Made by a program: the position numbers and the translations under genes. A stretch of DNA of 64,000 nt from Sphingobium lignivorans. Lineage in GTDB: Bacteria > Pseudomonadota > Alphaproteobacteria > Sphingomonadales > Sphingomonadaceae. Location of the stretch: the NCBI RefSeq assembly GCF_014203955.1, contig NZ_JACHKA010000001.1, forward strand, positions 4,128,001 to 4,192,000, written 5' to 3'. Position 1 is the first letter of the stretch; the number at the start of each line of letters is the position of its first letter. Shown in pieces: positions 25,811 to 35,668 of the stretch. The notes under the pieces were generated by a model that did no database searches, had not been told where the DNA came from, and saw only the letters and a program-made list of their open reading frames with translations.

Positions 25811-26813
25811 GGGCGCCGACGGGGCTTCGCTTCTCTCGGTGCTTGACTTCATGGCCGCCGCCAACGCGGCTTATTACGGCAGCCGCGATCCGCTCGGCCG
25901 CGCCGGCGATTTCACGACCGCACCGGAGATCAGCCAGATGTTCGGAGAGCTGATCGGCCTGTGCTGGGCCGATCTCGTTCTGCGGGCAGGCGCTGGCGAG
26001 CATGCGGCCTATGTGGAACTGGGCCCGGGCCGGGGCACGCTGGCCGCCGACGCCTTGCGCGCGATGAAAGGCGCTGGCCTCGCACCGCCTGTCCATTTCG
26101 TGGAAACGAGCCCGGTGCTGCGCCGCAGGCAGGCCGAGGCGGTGCCCGGCGCCCTCTCGCACGAGACCATCGACAGCCTGCCCGCCGACCGGCCGATCGT
26201 CGTCGTCGCCAATGAATTCTTCGATGCTCTGCCGATCAGGCAGTTCGAGCGCACGCCCCGCGGCTGGCGCGAGCGGATGGTCGCGGGCACGCGCTTCACG
26301 ACCGGCGATGAGGACCGGGCGGACGACATCCCCGCCCCGCTGGCCGATGCCCCCATCGGCGCGATCGTCGAGCAATGCCCTGCCGGAGAGGCGATCATGG
26401 CGTCACTCGCGGGCAGGATCGCTCGCCAGGGAGGCGCCCTGCTCGCGATCGATTACGGCTATGAGGGGCCGGCAACCGGCGATACGCTGCAGGCCATGAG
26501 CGCTCATCGCTATGCCGACCCACTGGAGGCGCCCGGTTCGCGCGATCTCACCGCGCATGTCGATTTCGCGATGCTGGCTGCCGTCGGCCGCGCGCAGGGA
26601 TTGCGGCCTTCGCCCTGCATCGGTCAGGGCGCCTTCCTCACGCACCTCGGCATTCAGGCGCGGGCCGATGCTCTGAAGCGCGCCAATCCGGGACGCGGAC
26701 AGGAGCTGGACGAAGCCATGCAAAGGCTGGTCGCTCCCGATCAGATGGGCCGGCTTTTCCGCGTTCTCGCTCTTCGCCACCCCGAATGGCCCCAACCGGC
26801 AGGATTTGCATGA
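25800..26813 (+). CDS. SAM-dependent methyltransferase, NDUFAF7/DUF185 family
   Basis: A 337-residue class I methyltransferase related to NDUFAF7/MidA, which in mitochondria dimethylates an arginine of complex I subunit NDUFS2. It has the family entry [25 protein letters not shown], motif [27 protein letters not shown] and the DYGYEG motif. Bacterial substrate is not established. I chose the GTG at 25800 overlapping the end of lgt; earlier starts lie within lgt. Its stop overlaps the pgeF start by ATGA. Confidence 0.92.
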   Translation: MSPEGADGASLLSVLDFMAAANAAYYGSRDPLGRAGDFTTAPEISQMFGELIGLCWADLVLRAGAGEHAAYVELGPGRGTLAADALRAMKGAGLAPPVHFVETSPVLRRRQAEAVPGALSHETIDSLPADRPIVVVANEFFDALPIRQFERTPRGWRERMVAGTRFTTGDEDRADDIPAPLADAPIGAIVEQCPAGEAIMASLAGRIARQGGALLAIDYGYEGPATGDTLQAMSAHRYADPLEAPGSRDLTAHVDFAMLAAVGRAQGLRPSPCIGQGAFLTHLGIQARADALKRANPGRGQELDEAMQRLVAPDQMGRLFRVLALRHPEWPQPAGFA

Positions 26814-27577
26814 CCATCGAAGTTATCCGCGCGGCGTCACTCGGCATGGTGCCCCATGGCTTTCTCGGCCGACAGGGCGGCGTGTCGACGGGCATCCATG
26901 CCGGCCTCAATGTGGGCCTGGGATCTGACGACGAGCGGGAGGCGATCCTGCGCAACCGGGATCTCGCACGCGATGCCGTCCTTCCCGGCTCGGCTCTGGT
27001 CACTCTGCATCAGGTCCATTCCGCCGACGTCGTCACGGTCACGGAGGCAATCCCGCTTGACGCGCGCCCGCGCGCCGACGCGCTGGTGACGGATCGGCCC
27101 GGCTTGCTGCTGGGCATCCTCACCGCCGATTGCGTGCCGATCCTCTTCGCCGACGAGACCGGCCGGGTCGTGGGCGCAGCCCATGCCGGCTGGAAAGGCG
27201 CACTGACCGGTGTCGCGGAAGCGACGCTTGACGCCATGGTCGCGCTCGGCGCCGCACGAGAAGGCATCGCCTGCGCGATCGGCCCGTGCATCGGCCGGGC
27301 GAGCTATGAAGTCAGCGCCGGCTTCGAAGCACCGTTCCTCGCGCGCGATGGAGAGGATGCTCGCTTCTTCTCGGCCGGGCGGCCCGGCCATCTCCAGTTC
27401 GACATTGCCGGCTATGTCGCCGCGCGTCTGGCCGCCGCCGGCGTCGGTGCCGTCACCATGCTGGATGAGGACACGTACAGCCAGCCAGAGCGCTTCTTCT
27501 CCTATCGCCGTGCCTGCCATGCAGGAGAACCGGGCTATGGGCGGCAGATATCATTGATCGGGATCGCGCAGGCCTGA
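26810..27577 (+). CDS. pgeF: Peptidoglycan editing factor / multicopper-type laccase domain protein PgeF
   Basis: A 255-residue YfiH/PgeF-family protein. Conserved metal and active residues are visible in LHQVHSADV, ILTADCVPILFAD, GAAHAGWKGAL and IGPCIGRASYEV. In E. coli the family removes wrongly incorporated L-Ser from peptidoglycan precursors; purine-nucleoside activities are also reported for homologues. The ATG at 26810 overlaps the methyltransferase stop; an upstream start at 26786 is not needed. Last gene of lgt-methyltransferase-pgeF. Confidence 0.92.
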   Translation: MTIEVIRAASLGMVPHGFLGRQGGVSTGIHAGLNVGLGSDDEREAILRNRDLARDAVLPGSALVTLHQVHSADVVTVTEAIPLDARPRADALVTDRPGLLLGILTADCVPILFADETGRVVGAAHAGWKGALTGVAEATLDAMVALGAAREGIACAIGPCIGRASYEVSAGFEAPFLARDGEDARFFSAGRPGHLQFDIAGYVAARLAAAGVGAVTMLDEDTYSQPERFFSYRRACHAGEPGYGRQISLIGIAQA

Positions 27578-27606
27578 CCAGCCGGCAAGCGCGCCGCACC
27601 GCTGCC

Positions 27607-28287
27607 TCACCAGTGGACGATCGGCCAGCCCCTCAGCGTGGCCAGCCGCTCGAGCTTGGCGTGCGGATTGGCCGCGACGCCCTCGTCGGCAAAGTCGAGC
27701 AGCGGCGCATCGGTCACATGGTCGCTATAGGCCCGCACATGCGCCTGATCGCGCTCGATGCCCTGCCCCTTCATCCAGCGCTCGATCATCCGCAGCTTGG
27801 CGACGTCGTAGCAGTTCTCACCCGCGATCCGGGCGCGCAGATAATCGAAGTCCTGGCTGAAATGATCGGTCGCGATCACGTCGTCGAAGCCGAGGCGCCG
27901 GGCGATCGGCTCGACATAGAGGCGGAAGGATGCGGAGGCGATCAGCAGGCGATAGCCGTCCGCCCGGTCATCCGCGATGCGACGCAGCGCACCGGCCCGC
28001 ACATTGCCGGCGACGACCTTGTCGGCATAGGATTCGACGGCGGGCTGGATGCGCGCACGATTGACGCGCCAGCCAATGAGCAGACCCTGATTGATTTCCT
28101 TCGCGCGCGCACGGCTGACCAGCCGCAGGAGATAACCGATCATCACCAGCCCGGCGACGGGGAGGAAAATGAGCCGCCAGGGCGCCACGCAGCGCGCCAT
28201 GTGGACCAGAAACGCAGCATAAGTGCCGGTCACCGTGATGGTGCGATCCATGTCGTAAATTGCGATCTTCTGCACGCCTGCATCCAT
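27607..28287 (-). CDS. HAD-IB family phosphatase
   Basis: A 226-residue haloacid-dehalogenase superfamily protein of the phosphoserine-phosphatase-like IB type. Motif I is YDMDRTITVTG (the nucleophile and acid/base Asp), motif II LLIASASF and motif IV SDHVTDAPLL. A hydrophobic stretch (WRLIFLPVAGLVMIGYLL) near residues 35-55 suggests membrane association, as in some lysophospholipid-type HAD enzymes. It is divergent from mlaE by 25 bp. A lipid-phosphate substrate is speculation. Confidence 0.85.
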   Translation of the reverse strand: MDAGVQKIAIYDMDRTITVTGTYAAFLVHMARCVAPWRLIFLPVAGLVMIGYLLRLVSRARAKEINQGLLIGWRVNRARIQPAVESYADKVVAGNVRAGALRRIADDRADGYRLLIASASFRLYVEPIARRLGFDDVIATDHFSQDFDYLRARIAGENCYDVAKLRMIERWMKGQGIERDQAHVRAYSDHVTDAPLLDFADEGVAANPHAKLERLATLRGWPIVHW

Positions 28288-28312
28288 TCCGGCTCTTCCG
28301 CGTTGAGGGCGC

Positions 28313-29473
28313 ATGAGCCAAATCGGCTTGCCGCGCAATGCAAACTGGCACAGTGTGCAGTCGATGATCAAACCTGCCGACTTCAGCGAACGCGATGACG
28401 CGCAGGGCCGGACCATCGCTCTGACGGGAACGCTTTCACTTTCATGCCTCGACCATCTGCCGCAGCGGATGGATGCGATCGAGGGCGATGTCGCCCGCAT
28501 CGACCTCAGCGAGGTCGATCATATCGACACCATCGGCGCCTGGATCGTCCATCGGCTGGCCGTCCGCACGCAGGCCAGTATCGTCGGCGCCAATGATGAC
28601 GCCTCGCGGCTGCTCGACGTGGTGGCGCGCAACGATCAGCCGCTGGAAGAGCCGCCCACGCCGCCCAATCCATTGATCCGCATTGCGGACCAGATCGGCG
28701 AGGCAACCAAGCTCACCGGCACCACCATGGTCGGCCTTCTGGGCTTCCTCGGCGCCACCGTGATAAGCTTCGGCCATCTGATCCGGCATCCGCGCTCGAT
28801 CCGGGTCAATGCGGTGGTGCAACGCCTTGAGGTGGTCGGCGTGTCGGCATTGGGCATCATCGGCGTGATGAGCTTCCTCGTCGGCATCGTCATTGCCCAG
28901 CAGGGCTCCGTCCAGCTCGAGCAGTTCGGCATGGAGGTGCTGACCGTCAATCTCGTGGGCCGGCTCACCTTCCGCGAACTCGGCGTGCTGATGACGGCGA
29001 TCATGGTGGCCGGCCGATCCGGCTCGGCCTTCGCCGCGCAGATCGGCACGATGATGCTGAACGAGGAAGTGGACGCCATGCGCACCATTGGCGTGCGGCC
29101 GATGGAAGCGCTCGTCATGCCGCGCATCATGGCCGTGGTCATCATGATGCCGCTGCTCGGCTTCTATGCCTCGGTCGTCGCGGTCATCGGCGGCGGCTTC
29201 CTGTGCGCGATCGCGCTGGATATCCCGCCCATTACGTTCGTGCAGAGGCTGCGGGAAGTCGTCCCGATCACCGATCTCTATGTCGGGCTGGTCAAGGCGC
29301 CCGTCTTCGGGCTCATCATCGGCATCGCCGGCTGTTTCCAGGGATTGCAGGTGCGCTCGAACGCGGAGGAAGTGGGCCTGCGCACGACAGCGGCAGTGGT
29401 GCAGGCGATCTTCCTGGTGATCGTGCTCGACGCGATCTTCGCGGTCTTCTTTACATGGATTGGCTGGACATGA
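28313..29473 (+). CDS. mlaE: Mla-type lipid ABC permease with N-terminal STAS domain
   Basis: A 386-residue MlaE permease of the lipid-asymmetry/MCE transport system in the inner membrane. Residues 20-110 form a STAS-like domain (IDLSEVDHIDTIGAW) that E. coli has as the separate protein MlaB. The permease then shows about five membrane segments and the hallmark LTFRELGVLMTAIMVAGRSG and MRTIGVRPMEALVMPR. ATG 28313 has GAGGGCGC before it; ATG 28364 is an alternative start. It overlaps mlaF by ATGA. Confidence 0.94.
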   Translation: MSQIGLPRNANWHSVQSMIKPADFSERDDAQGRTIALTGTLSLSCLDHLPQRMDAIEGDVARIDLSEVDHIDTIGAWIVHRLAVRTQASIVGANDDASRLLDVVARNDQPLEEPPTPPNPLIRIADQIGEATKLTGTTMVGLLGFLGATVISFGHLIRHPRSIRVNAVVQRLEVVGVSALGIIGVMSFLVGIVIAQQGSVQLEQFGMEVLTVNLVGRLTFRELGVLMTAIMVAGRSGSAFAAQIGTMMLNEEVDAMRTIGVRPMEALVMPRIMAVVIMMPLLGFYASVVAVIGGGFLCAIALDIPPITFVQRLREVVPITDLYVGLVKAPVFGLIIGIAGCFQGLQVRSNAEEVGLRTTAAVVQAIFLVIVLDAIFAVFFTWIGWT

Positions 29474-30294
29474 CGGACGCTGTCACGTCCCCCAACCCCG
29501 CGCCGGGCGAGCCGATCATTTCCATTCGGGGGCTCGTCAACCGCTTCGGAGAGCAGGTCATCCACGATCAGCTCGATCTCGACGTGAAGCGCGGCGAGAT
29601 CCTCGGCGTCGTCGGCGGCTCGGGCACCGGAAAGTCCGTCCTCATGCGCTCGATCATCGGGCTGCAGCGACCCGCCGCCGGCTCGATCAACGTGCTGGGC
29701 GAGCCGATGCTCGATCGCGACCCCAATGATCCCGCCTTGCTGGCCGTGCAGAAGCGCTGGGGCATCCTTTTCCAGAACGGCGCATTGTTCTCGACATTGA
29801 CCGTCTCAGAAAATGTGCAGGTGCCCTTGCGCGAATATTATCCCGACATGTCGTCCCGGCTTCGCGAGGAGATCGCGGCCTACAAGATTCTCATGTCCGG
29901 GCTCTCGGCCGATGCGGGTCCCAAATATCCGTCCGAGCTTTCCGGCGGCATGCGCAAGCGCGCTGGTCTCGCGCGGGCGCTGGCGCTCGATCCGGACCTG
30001 CTGTTTCTCGACGAACCGACCGCCGGGCTCGATCCCATCGGTGCTGCCGCCTTCGACGAACAGACGCGCGAGCTGCAGCGCACGCTTGGCCTCACTCTGT
30101 TCCTGATCACGCATGATCTCGACACGCTGCATGCTATCTGCGACCGGGTGGCGGTGCTGGCGGATCGCCGCGTCATCGCGGTCGGCACGATCGACGAGCT
30201 GCTGACGCTCGACCATCCCTGGATACAGGAATATTTCAACGGACCGCGCGGCCGGGTGGCGCACGGCATCACGGCACTGGCGGACGCGCGATGA
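29470..30294 (+). CDS. mlaF: Mla-type lipid ABC ATPase
   Basis: A 274-residue ABC ATPase that energises MlaE-dependent phospholipid or sterol movement. Walker A is GGSGTGKSV (about residues 48-56), the signature LSGGMRKRAGLARAL, and Walker B LLFLDEPTAGLDP, with LFLITHDL as the H-loop. The substitution GMRKR rather than GQQQR in the signature is typical of MlaF. The start ATG at 29470 overlaps the mlaE stop; longer upstream frames are inside mlaE. Confidence 0.95.
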   Translation: MTDAVTSPNPAPGEPIISIRGLVNRFGEQVIHDQLDLDVKRGEILGVVGGSGTGKSVLMRSIIGLQRPAAGSINVLGEPMLDRDPNDPALLAVQKRWGILFQNGALFSTLTVSENVQVPLREYYPDMSSRLREEIAAYKILMSGLSADAGPKYPSELSGGMRKRAGLARALALDPDLLFLDEPTAGLDPIGAAAFDEQTRELQRTLGLTLFLITHDLDTLHAICDRVAVLADRRVIAVGTIDELLTLDHPWIQEYFNGPRGRVAHGITALADAR

Positions 30295-30368
30295 CACGGC
30301 GCGCTGGCCCGGCATGGACAGGCGCGCACGGGCTCGCCATAACCCGCTCTGGAAGGCACAGGGGATAG

Positions 30369-31331
30369 ATGGAAACACGATCCAACAATGTGTTCGTGGG
30401 CGTGATCGTCCTGTTGCTCGCGGCCCTCGCGATCGGCGGGGCGTTCTGGTTCGCGCGGATCAGCGAGGCGGACCAGCGGGAATATGACATATTCTTCCGT
30501 CAGTCGGTCAGCGGCCTCGCCAAGGGTTCGTCGGTGACCTACTCCGGCGTGCCTTCCGGGCAGGTCAAGAATATCGAGCTCTGGCACAAGGATCCGCGTT
30601 TCGTGCGCGTCCGCGTCGTCGTCGATCGCAAGACACCCATCCTGCAGGGCACGACCGCGACGATCAACGGCGTGGGCTTCACCGGCGTGTCGGAGATCCA
30701 GCTGGCCGGCGCCGTGCGGGGCGCGCCGCCGCTCGGATGTCCCGAGCGCGACAGGGATTCCGTTTGCCCTGAAGGCGTACCCGTCATCCCGACGAAACCC
30801 GGGGCGCTGGGCGAGTTGCTGAACAGCGCGCCGATGCTGCTGGAGCGGATCACGACGCTGACCGAGCGACTGACCGAACTGCTCGACGATCGCAACCAGC
30901 GGAATATTGCGGGCATTCTCGCCAATATCGACAAGCTGACCGGCGATCTGGCCGCAAGCGGCCCCGAACTCGCCCAGACGATCGTGCAGACGCGCGCGAC
31001 GCTCGAGAGCGCCGCCAGGGCCGCCGATGCGCTCGCGCAGGCCGCGAACAATACCAATGAGTTGGTGACGAGCGAGGGCAAGCCGCTGATCGCGGATCTT
31101 CGCGCCACCGTTCAGTCCGCCCGCTCCACGCTGGATGGGCTGGACGCGACCATCAAGGATGCGAAGCCGGGCGTCGACGTGTTCACGCGCGACACCATGC
31201 CGCAGATCGGGCTTCTGGTCCGGGATCTGCGGCAGATGTCGCGCGCGATCCTCGCGGTGACCGAGAGGATCGATCAGCAGGGCGCCGGCGGCCTTATCGG
31301 TTCGCCTGCCCTGCCGGATTACAAGCCATGA
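30369..31331 (+). CDS. mlaD: MCE-domain lipid transport protein MlaD
   Basis: A 320-residue protein with one N-terminal membrane anchor (about residues 8-28) followed by an MCE domain (about 39-120; GLAKGSSVTYSGVPSGQV, then TINGVGFTGVSEIQL) and a long alpha-helical C-terminal region rich in Thr/Leu/Ala heptads. MCE proteins form hexameric rings that shuttle lipids between membranes. The C-terminus is longer than E. coli MlaD (183). 74 bp separate it from mlaF; same operon. Confidence 0.93.
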   Translation: METRSNNVFVGVIVLLLAALAIGGAFWFARISEADQREYDIFFRQSVSGLAKGSSVTYSGVPSGQVKNIELWHKDPRFVRVRVVVDRKTPILQGTTATINGVGFTGVSEIQLAGAVRGAPPLGCPERDRDSVCPEGVPVIPTKPGALGELLNSAPMLLERITTLTERLTELLDDRNQRNIAGILANIDKLTGDLAASGPELAQTIVQTRATLESAARAADALAQAANNTNELVTSEGKPLIADLRATVQSARSTLDGLDATIKDAKPGVDVFTRDTMPQIGLLVRDLRQMSRAILAVTERIDQQGAGGLIGSPALPDYKP

Positions 31332-31345
31332 CAGGAAGGGCCGCC

Positions 31346-31969
31346 ATGACACCGTTCCCCGCGCGCACGCGGATCATCGCGCTCGCCATGCTCGCCCTTG
31401 CCAGCCTGTCGGTGACGGGTTGCGTGCGGATCGGCACCAAGCCGCCCGAGCGCCTCCTGTCGATCGCGGCCGCGACCTCCGCCCCGGCCGGCCAGACCCT
31501 GTCGGCCTCGCGGGATTCGGTCCTCTTCGTCGATCTGCCGACCGTACCGCGCGCCATCGCCACGGTGCGGGTGGCCGTGCGCACTGGCGACACCAGCTTT
31601 GCCTATGTGAAGGATGCGCTCTGGGTGGACGTCCCGGCACGGCAGTTCCAGGGCCTGCTGGCGGAGACCATCCGCACGCGCACCGGCCGGCTCGTCCTTG
31701 ACCCCACGCAGTTCCTGGCCCGTCGCGGCCAGCTCCTGGAAGGCAGTCTGCTCGAATTCGGGATTGACTCAGGACGGCGCCTCGCGATCGTCACATATGA
31801 CGCCAGCCTGCTGGCGCCCGACGGGCAAAGCCTGACGCGCCAGCGTTTCACGGCCTCGGTGCCTGTCACCGCCATCGACAGCCAGACCGTGGCGCCGGCC
31901 ATCAGCGAGGCGGCCAATCAGGTCGCGACCGCTGTTGCCGACTGGCTGAAGGAGCGACCGGCCGGCTGA
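31346..31969 (+). CDS. Mla-associated transport auxiliary lipoprotein (ABC_trans_aux/PqiC-like)
   Basis: A 207-residue lipoprotein with a signal sequence ending in LSVTGC, whose cysteine would be lipidated by Lgt. The mature domain matches the ABC-type transport auxiliary lipoprotein type (ALWVDVPARQFQGLLAETIRTR). Homologues (PqiC, MlaX-like) sit with MCE systems at the outer membrane. Of two in-frame ATGs I favour 31346, with AGGAAGGG spaced six bases before it, over 31328, which overlaps the mlaD stop. Confidence 0.85.
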   Translation: MTPFPARTRIIALAMLALASLSVTGCVRIGTKPPERLLSIAAATSAPAGQTLSASRDSVLFVDLPTVPRAIATVRVAVRTGDTSFAYVKDALWVDVPARQFQGLLAETIRTRTGRLVLDPTQFLARRGQLLEGSLLEFGIDSGRRLAIVTYDASLLAPDGQSLTRQRFTASVPVTAIDSQTVAPAISEAANQVATAVADWLKERPAG

Positions 31970-31996
31970 CCGCGCCGCTCCGGCGCCTTGCCGCTC

Positions 31997-34600
31997 TCAG
32001 GCCAGGCTTTTGGTGGCCTGCTCCAGCACATCCCGGGACAGCCCCGGGGTCGCCGCGATCCGCTCCAGTTCGGCACGCATCATTGCCCCGCGCGCGCCAT
32101 CGAAGCGGCGCCAGCGGCCAAGCGGCGGAACCAGCCGTGCCGCCGTCTGGGGATTGAGCTTGTCGAGCGCGATGATCGCATCCGCGACCATGCGATAGCC
32201 CTTGCCGTCCGCCCGGTTGAATGCCCACTGATTGGCCGCGAAGGCCGAATAGAGCGCGCGCGCCCGGTTCGGATTGGCCAGCGTGAAATCGGCATGGCCG
32301 GCGAGCGCCTGCACGATCTCGACCGTGTCGGGGTGGAAAGCCAGCGCCTGCGTCTGGAACCATTTGTCCACGACCAGCGCATTCCCGGCATAGCGGCGGT
32401 AGAAGGCTGCCAGCGCCTGATCGCGCTCGGGCGTTTCCCGATTGACGAGGATGGCGAGCGCCGCCTGCCGCTCGGTCATGTTGTCCGCCCGGTCGAACTG
32501 GCCGAAGGCAAGCGCCGCACCGTCTGGCGCGCCGGATGCCACGAGATAGGAGAGCGCCACGCCGCGCAACTTGCGGGCCGCCCGGGCATCGGCCGAAAGG
32601 GAGAAGCCGTTGCGAGCACATTCGGCATGGAGCGCGCGCCACTCGGATTCCAGCGCTTCGCCGATGCCGGTCATCAGCCGCTCGCGCGCCGCATGGATGG
32701 CATCGGGATCGACGACCTGCATCTGGTCGCCCAGATAGGCCTCGCTCGGCAGGCGGACGGCCTCGGCCACGAAGGAGCGGTCGAGCGTCGGATCGGTGAT
32801 CGTCCTGCGGATGGAATCGATGATGACGTCGCTTTCCAGCGGCGCGCCGGAGATATGCGCGAGCAGGCCATTGATCATCAGCTGCTGCATCGCTTCATAG
32901 CGGCTGAACGGATCATCGTCGCGCGCGGCAAGGAAGGCGAGATCCTGCGCGCTTTGCTCCGCCTCGACGATCACCGGCGCGGCAAAACCGCGGTTGAGCG
33001 AGAGGACCGGCGCCTGGGCAAAGCCTTCCCGGCGCATTTCGAGCTGGTCGCGCGTCAGCACCACCAGTTCCTCGCCGCCATGCTCCCCCGTTGCCGGATC
33101 GAACAGCGCGAACTTGACGGGGATTGCCATCGGCGCCTTCTCGGGCTGGCCGGGGGTGGGCGGAACCGTCTGGCGCAGGGTGATCGACAGGCTGCCGCTG
33201 GCCGGATCGTAGCGCTGCCGCACGGTGAGGCGGGGCGTGCCGGCCTGGCTGTACCAGAGGCGGAACTGACCCAGGTCGATCCCGCCGCCATCTTCCATGG
33301 CCTTGACGAAATCCTCGCACGTCACGGCTTGGCCGTCATGGCGCTCGAAATAAAGGTCGGTGCCCTGCCGGAACCGCTCCGGGCCCAGCAGCAGCGCGAT
33401 CATGCGGATCAGCTCTGCGCCCTTGTTGTAGACGGTCGCGGTGTAGAAGTTGCTGATCTCCATGTAGGATTCTGGCCGCACCGGATGCGCCAGCGGGCCG
33501 GCGTCCTCCTGGAACTGGGCTGCGCGCAACGTGCGCACGTCCTCGATGCGCTTGACCGCCGCCGAGCCCATGTCGGCCGAAAAGCACTGGTCGCGATAGA
33601 CCGTGAAGCCTTCCTTCAGGGACAGCTGGAACCAGTCCCGGCAGGTGACGCGGTCGCCTGACCAGTTGTGGAAATATTCGTGCGCCACGACGCTTTCGAT
33701 CGCGTCATAGTCCGGATCGGTCGCGGTTTCGGGATCAGCCAACACGTAGCGCGAGTTGAAGATGTTGAGGCCCTTGTTCTCCATCGCCCCGAAATTGAAG
33801 TCCGAAACGGCGACGATGTTGAACACGTCGAGATCATATTCGCGGCCATAGACGCGCTCGTCCCAGGCCATGCTGTTCTTGAGCGCCGTCATGGCGTGGC
33901 TGGTGCGCGGCAGGTCTTCCTCCCGCACCCAGATGCCCAGCCGCACCGCGCGGCCGCTCATGGTCGTGAAGCTGTCCGCATTGCAGGCCAGGTCACCGGC
34001 CACCATCGCGAAGAGATAGCTCGGCTTGGGATAGGGATCGACCCAGCGGGCCCAATGCCGGCCATCGGGCAGCTCGCCCTGTTCCACCGGATCGCCATTG
34101 GCCAGCAGCACCGGATAGGTCGCCTTGTCGGCGCGCATCGTGACGTCATAGCGCGAGAGCACGTCCGGCCTGTCGGGGAAGAAAGTGATACGGCGGAAGC
34201 CTTCCGGTTCGCACTGGGTACAGAGCAGGCCGCCCGAAGCATAGAGGCCCATGAGCTGGGTGTTGGTCGCGGGCGCGATCTGCACTTCCGTCTCGACTTC
34301 ATGGGCATTGCCGGGCAGCGCAATGACGAGCACGTCATCGTCCAGCCGCCAGTCTGCCGGGCTCAGCGCCTTGCCGTCCACCGCGACGCTCAGCGGAACC
34401 AGCCCGTCCCCGTCGAGGCGCAGTGGCCGGTCATGCCGGCCGGCGCGCGTGACGCTGAGCCGCGCTTTCACGCGCGTCGCGTGCGCGTCGAGGTCGAACT
34501 CGAGCCGGATGTGGTCGACCAGCCAGAGCGGCGGTTGATAGTCCTCGCGGCGAATGACGGGAGGCGTGGCGGGGGCGTGCGTGGTCTGGGTGTCTGCCAT
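31997..34600 (-). CDS. pepN: Aminopeptidase N
   Basis: An 867-residue M1 zinc metallo-aminopeptidase, matching the E. coli PepN length (870). FGAMENKGLN provides the exopeptidase GAMEN motif, and HEYFHNWSGDRVTCRDWFQL with LKEGFTVYRDQ gives the HExxH-x18-E zinc site (about residues 285-310). It has the C-terminal DUF3458 domains. It clears peptides in the cytoplasm. It converges on the Mla operon and shares no overlap with it. Confidence 0.96.
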   Translation of the reverse strand: MADTQTTHAPATPPVIRREDYQPPLWLVDHIRLEFDLDAHATRVKARLSVTRAGRHDRPLRLDGDGLVPLSVAVDGKALSPADWRLDDDVLVIALPGNAHEVETEVQIAPATNTQLMGLYASGGLLCTQCEPEGFRRITFFPDRPDVLSRYDVTMRADKATYPVLLANGDPVEQGELPDGRHWARWVDPYPKPSYLFAMVAGDLACNADSFTTMSGRAVRLGIWVREEDLPRTSHAMTALKNSMAWDERVYGREYDLDVFNIVAVSDFNFGAMENKGLNIFNSRYVLADPETATDPDYDAIESVVAHEYFHNWSGDRVTCRDWFQLSLKEGFTVYRDQCFSADMGSAAVKRIEDVRTLRAAQFQEDAGPLAHPVRPESYMEISNFYTATVYNKGAELIRMIALLLGPERFRQGTDLYFERHDGQAVTCEDFVKAMEDGGGIDLGQFRLWYSQAGTPRLTVRQRYDPASGSLSITLRQTVPPTPGQPEKAPMAIPVKFALFDPATGEHGGEELVVLTRDQLEMRREGFAQAPVLSLNRGFAAPVIVEAEQSAQDLAFLAARDDDPFSRYEAMQQLMINGLLAHISGAPLESDVIIDSIRRTITDPTLDRSFVAEAVRLPSEAYLGDQMQVVDPDAIHAARERLMTGIGEALESEWRALHAECARNGFSLSADARAARKLRGVALSYLVASGAPDGAALAFGQFDRADNMTERQAALAILVNRETPERDQALAAFYRRYAGNALVVDKWFQTQALAFHPDTVEIVQALAGHADFTLANPNRARALYSAFAANQWAFNRADGKGYRMVADAIIALDKLNPQTAARLVPPLGRWRRFDGARGAMMRAELERIAATPGLSRDVLEQATKSLA

Positions 34601-34840
34601 GGCCTATCCCTATGATGCCGCAGGCAAACGCACAACCTGGCATGGGCCCGGATGAGACGGGCGACACAGGATCACCGCACCATGCGTCGCCTTCGTGCAT
34701 CTGTCCCCGCCCAGGAACCACCGCGGGCAACATGACGTCATCCTGACCGATGGCGAATGGGCCTTGCCCGCTCAGGGGAAAGGCGCCAGTCCGGCAGCGA
34801 AGGCGCGGGCATTGGCCCGTCGGCCGTTTCCGGAGGCGGC

Positions 34841-35668
34841 ATGGCAAAGCATCTTCTCATCTTCGGGCTCGGCTACAGCGCGGGCCGGCTGGCCGGGCGT
34901 CTTGCCGCAGCGGGCTGGACGATCGAGTCCACCGGGCGCGCCGGATCGATGGCATTCGACGACACAAAGCGCGTTCATGACGCCATCGCCCGCGCCACGC
35001 ATATCCTCTCCTCCGTCCCCCCCATGGAAGCGACCGACCCGGTCCTGGATCGCTACGGCGCGGCGTTGCGCGGCGCACCGGCCGCGTGGATCGGCTATCT
35101 TTCCTCCACCGGCGTCTATGGCGACACTGGCGGGGCGTGGGTGGATGAAAGCGCGCCGACGGGCGGCGGGCGGCGCGATGCCCGCGCGCGGGCGGACAGC
35201 GCGTGGCAGGCGCTCGGCCGACCGGTCCATATCTTCCGTCTGCCCGGCATTTACGGCCCCGGGCGCAGCGTGCTGGATCGCATTCGGGCAGGGAAGGCCC
35301 GTCGCGTCGCACTGCCCGGGCAGGTCTTCAGCCGCATTCATGTCGACGATATCGCCTCGGGCGTGGTCGCCGGCATGGATGGACCGGCGGGCGTCTACAA
35401 TCTCGCGGACGATCGTCCCTGCGCGCACAATGACGTCATTGCCTATAGCTGCGCCTTGCTGGGCCAACCGCGCCCGCCCTTGCTGCCGCTGGAGGACGCC
35501 GGGCTCTCGCCTGCCGCGATGGCTTTCTATGCCGAGAACCGGCGCGTTTCGAACGGCAAGGCCCGGCGCCTGCTGGACTGGACGCCGGCCTTTCCCGATT
35601 ATCGCGCCGGTCTAGCGGCGTGCCTTGCCGCGGAAACGGGCGCGCAAGGCGATGACCATGCCGCCTAG
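34841..35668 (+). CDS. NAD(P)-binding SDR/epimerase-like protein
   Basis: A 275-residue extended-type SDR-like protein. The Rossmann motif is shortened (IFGLGYSAGRLAGRL), as in the YeeZ/atypical SDR group; STGVYGDTGGAWVDE and PGIYGPGRS are typical, as is the RIHVDDIA segment. It lacks a classical catalytic YxxxK, having YLSSTGVYGD. Substrate unknown. The ATG at 34841 follows CGGAGGCGGC. Its 3' end overlaps the convergent transporter by 57 bp. Confidence 0.85.
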   Translation: MAKHLLIFGLGYSAGRLAGRLAAAGWTIESTGRAGSMAFDDTKRVHDAIARATHILSSVPPMEATDPVLDRYGAALRGAPAAWIGYLSSTGVYGDTGGAWVDESAPTGGGRRDARARADSAWQALGRPVHIFRLPGIYGPGRSVLDRIRAGKARRVALPGQVFSRIHVDDIASGVVAGMDGPAGVYNLADDRPCAHNDVIAYSCALLGQPRPPLLPLEDAGLSPAAMAFYAENRRVSNGKARRLLDWTPAFPDYRAGLAACLAAETGAQGDDHAA

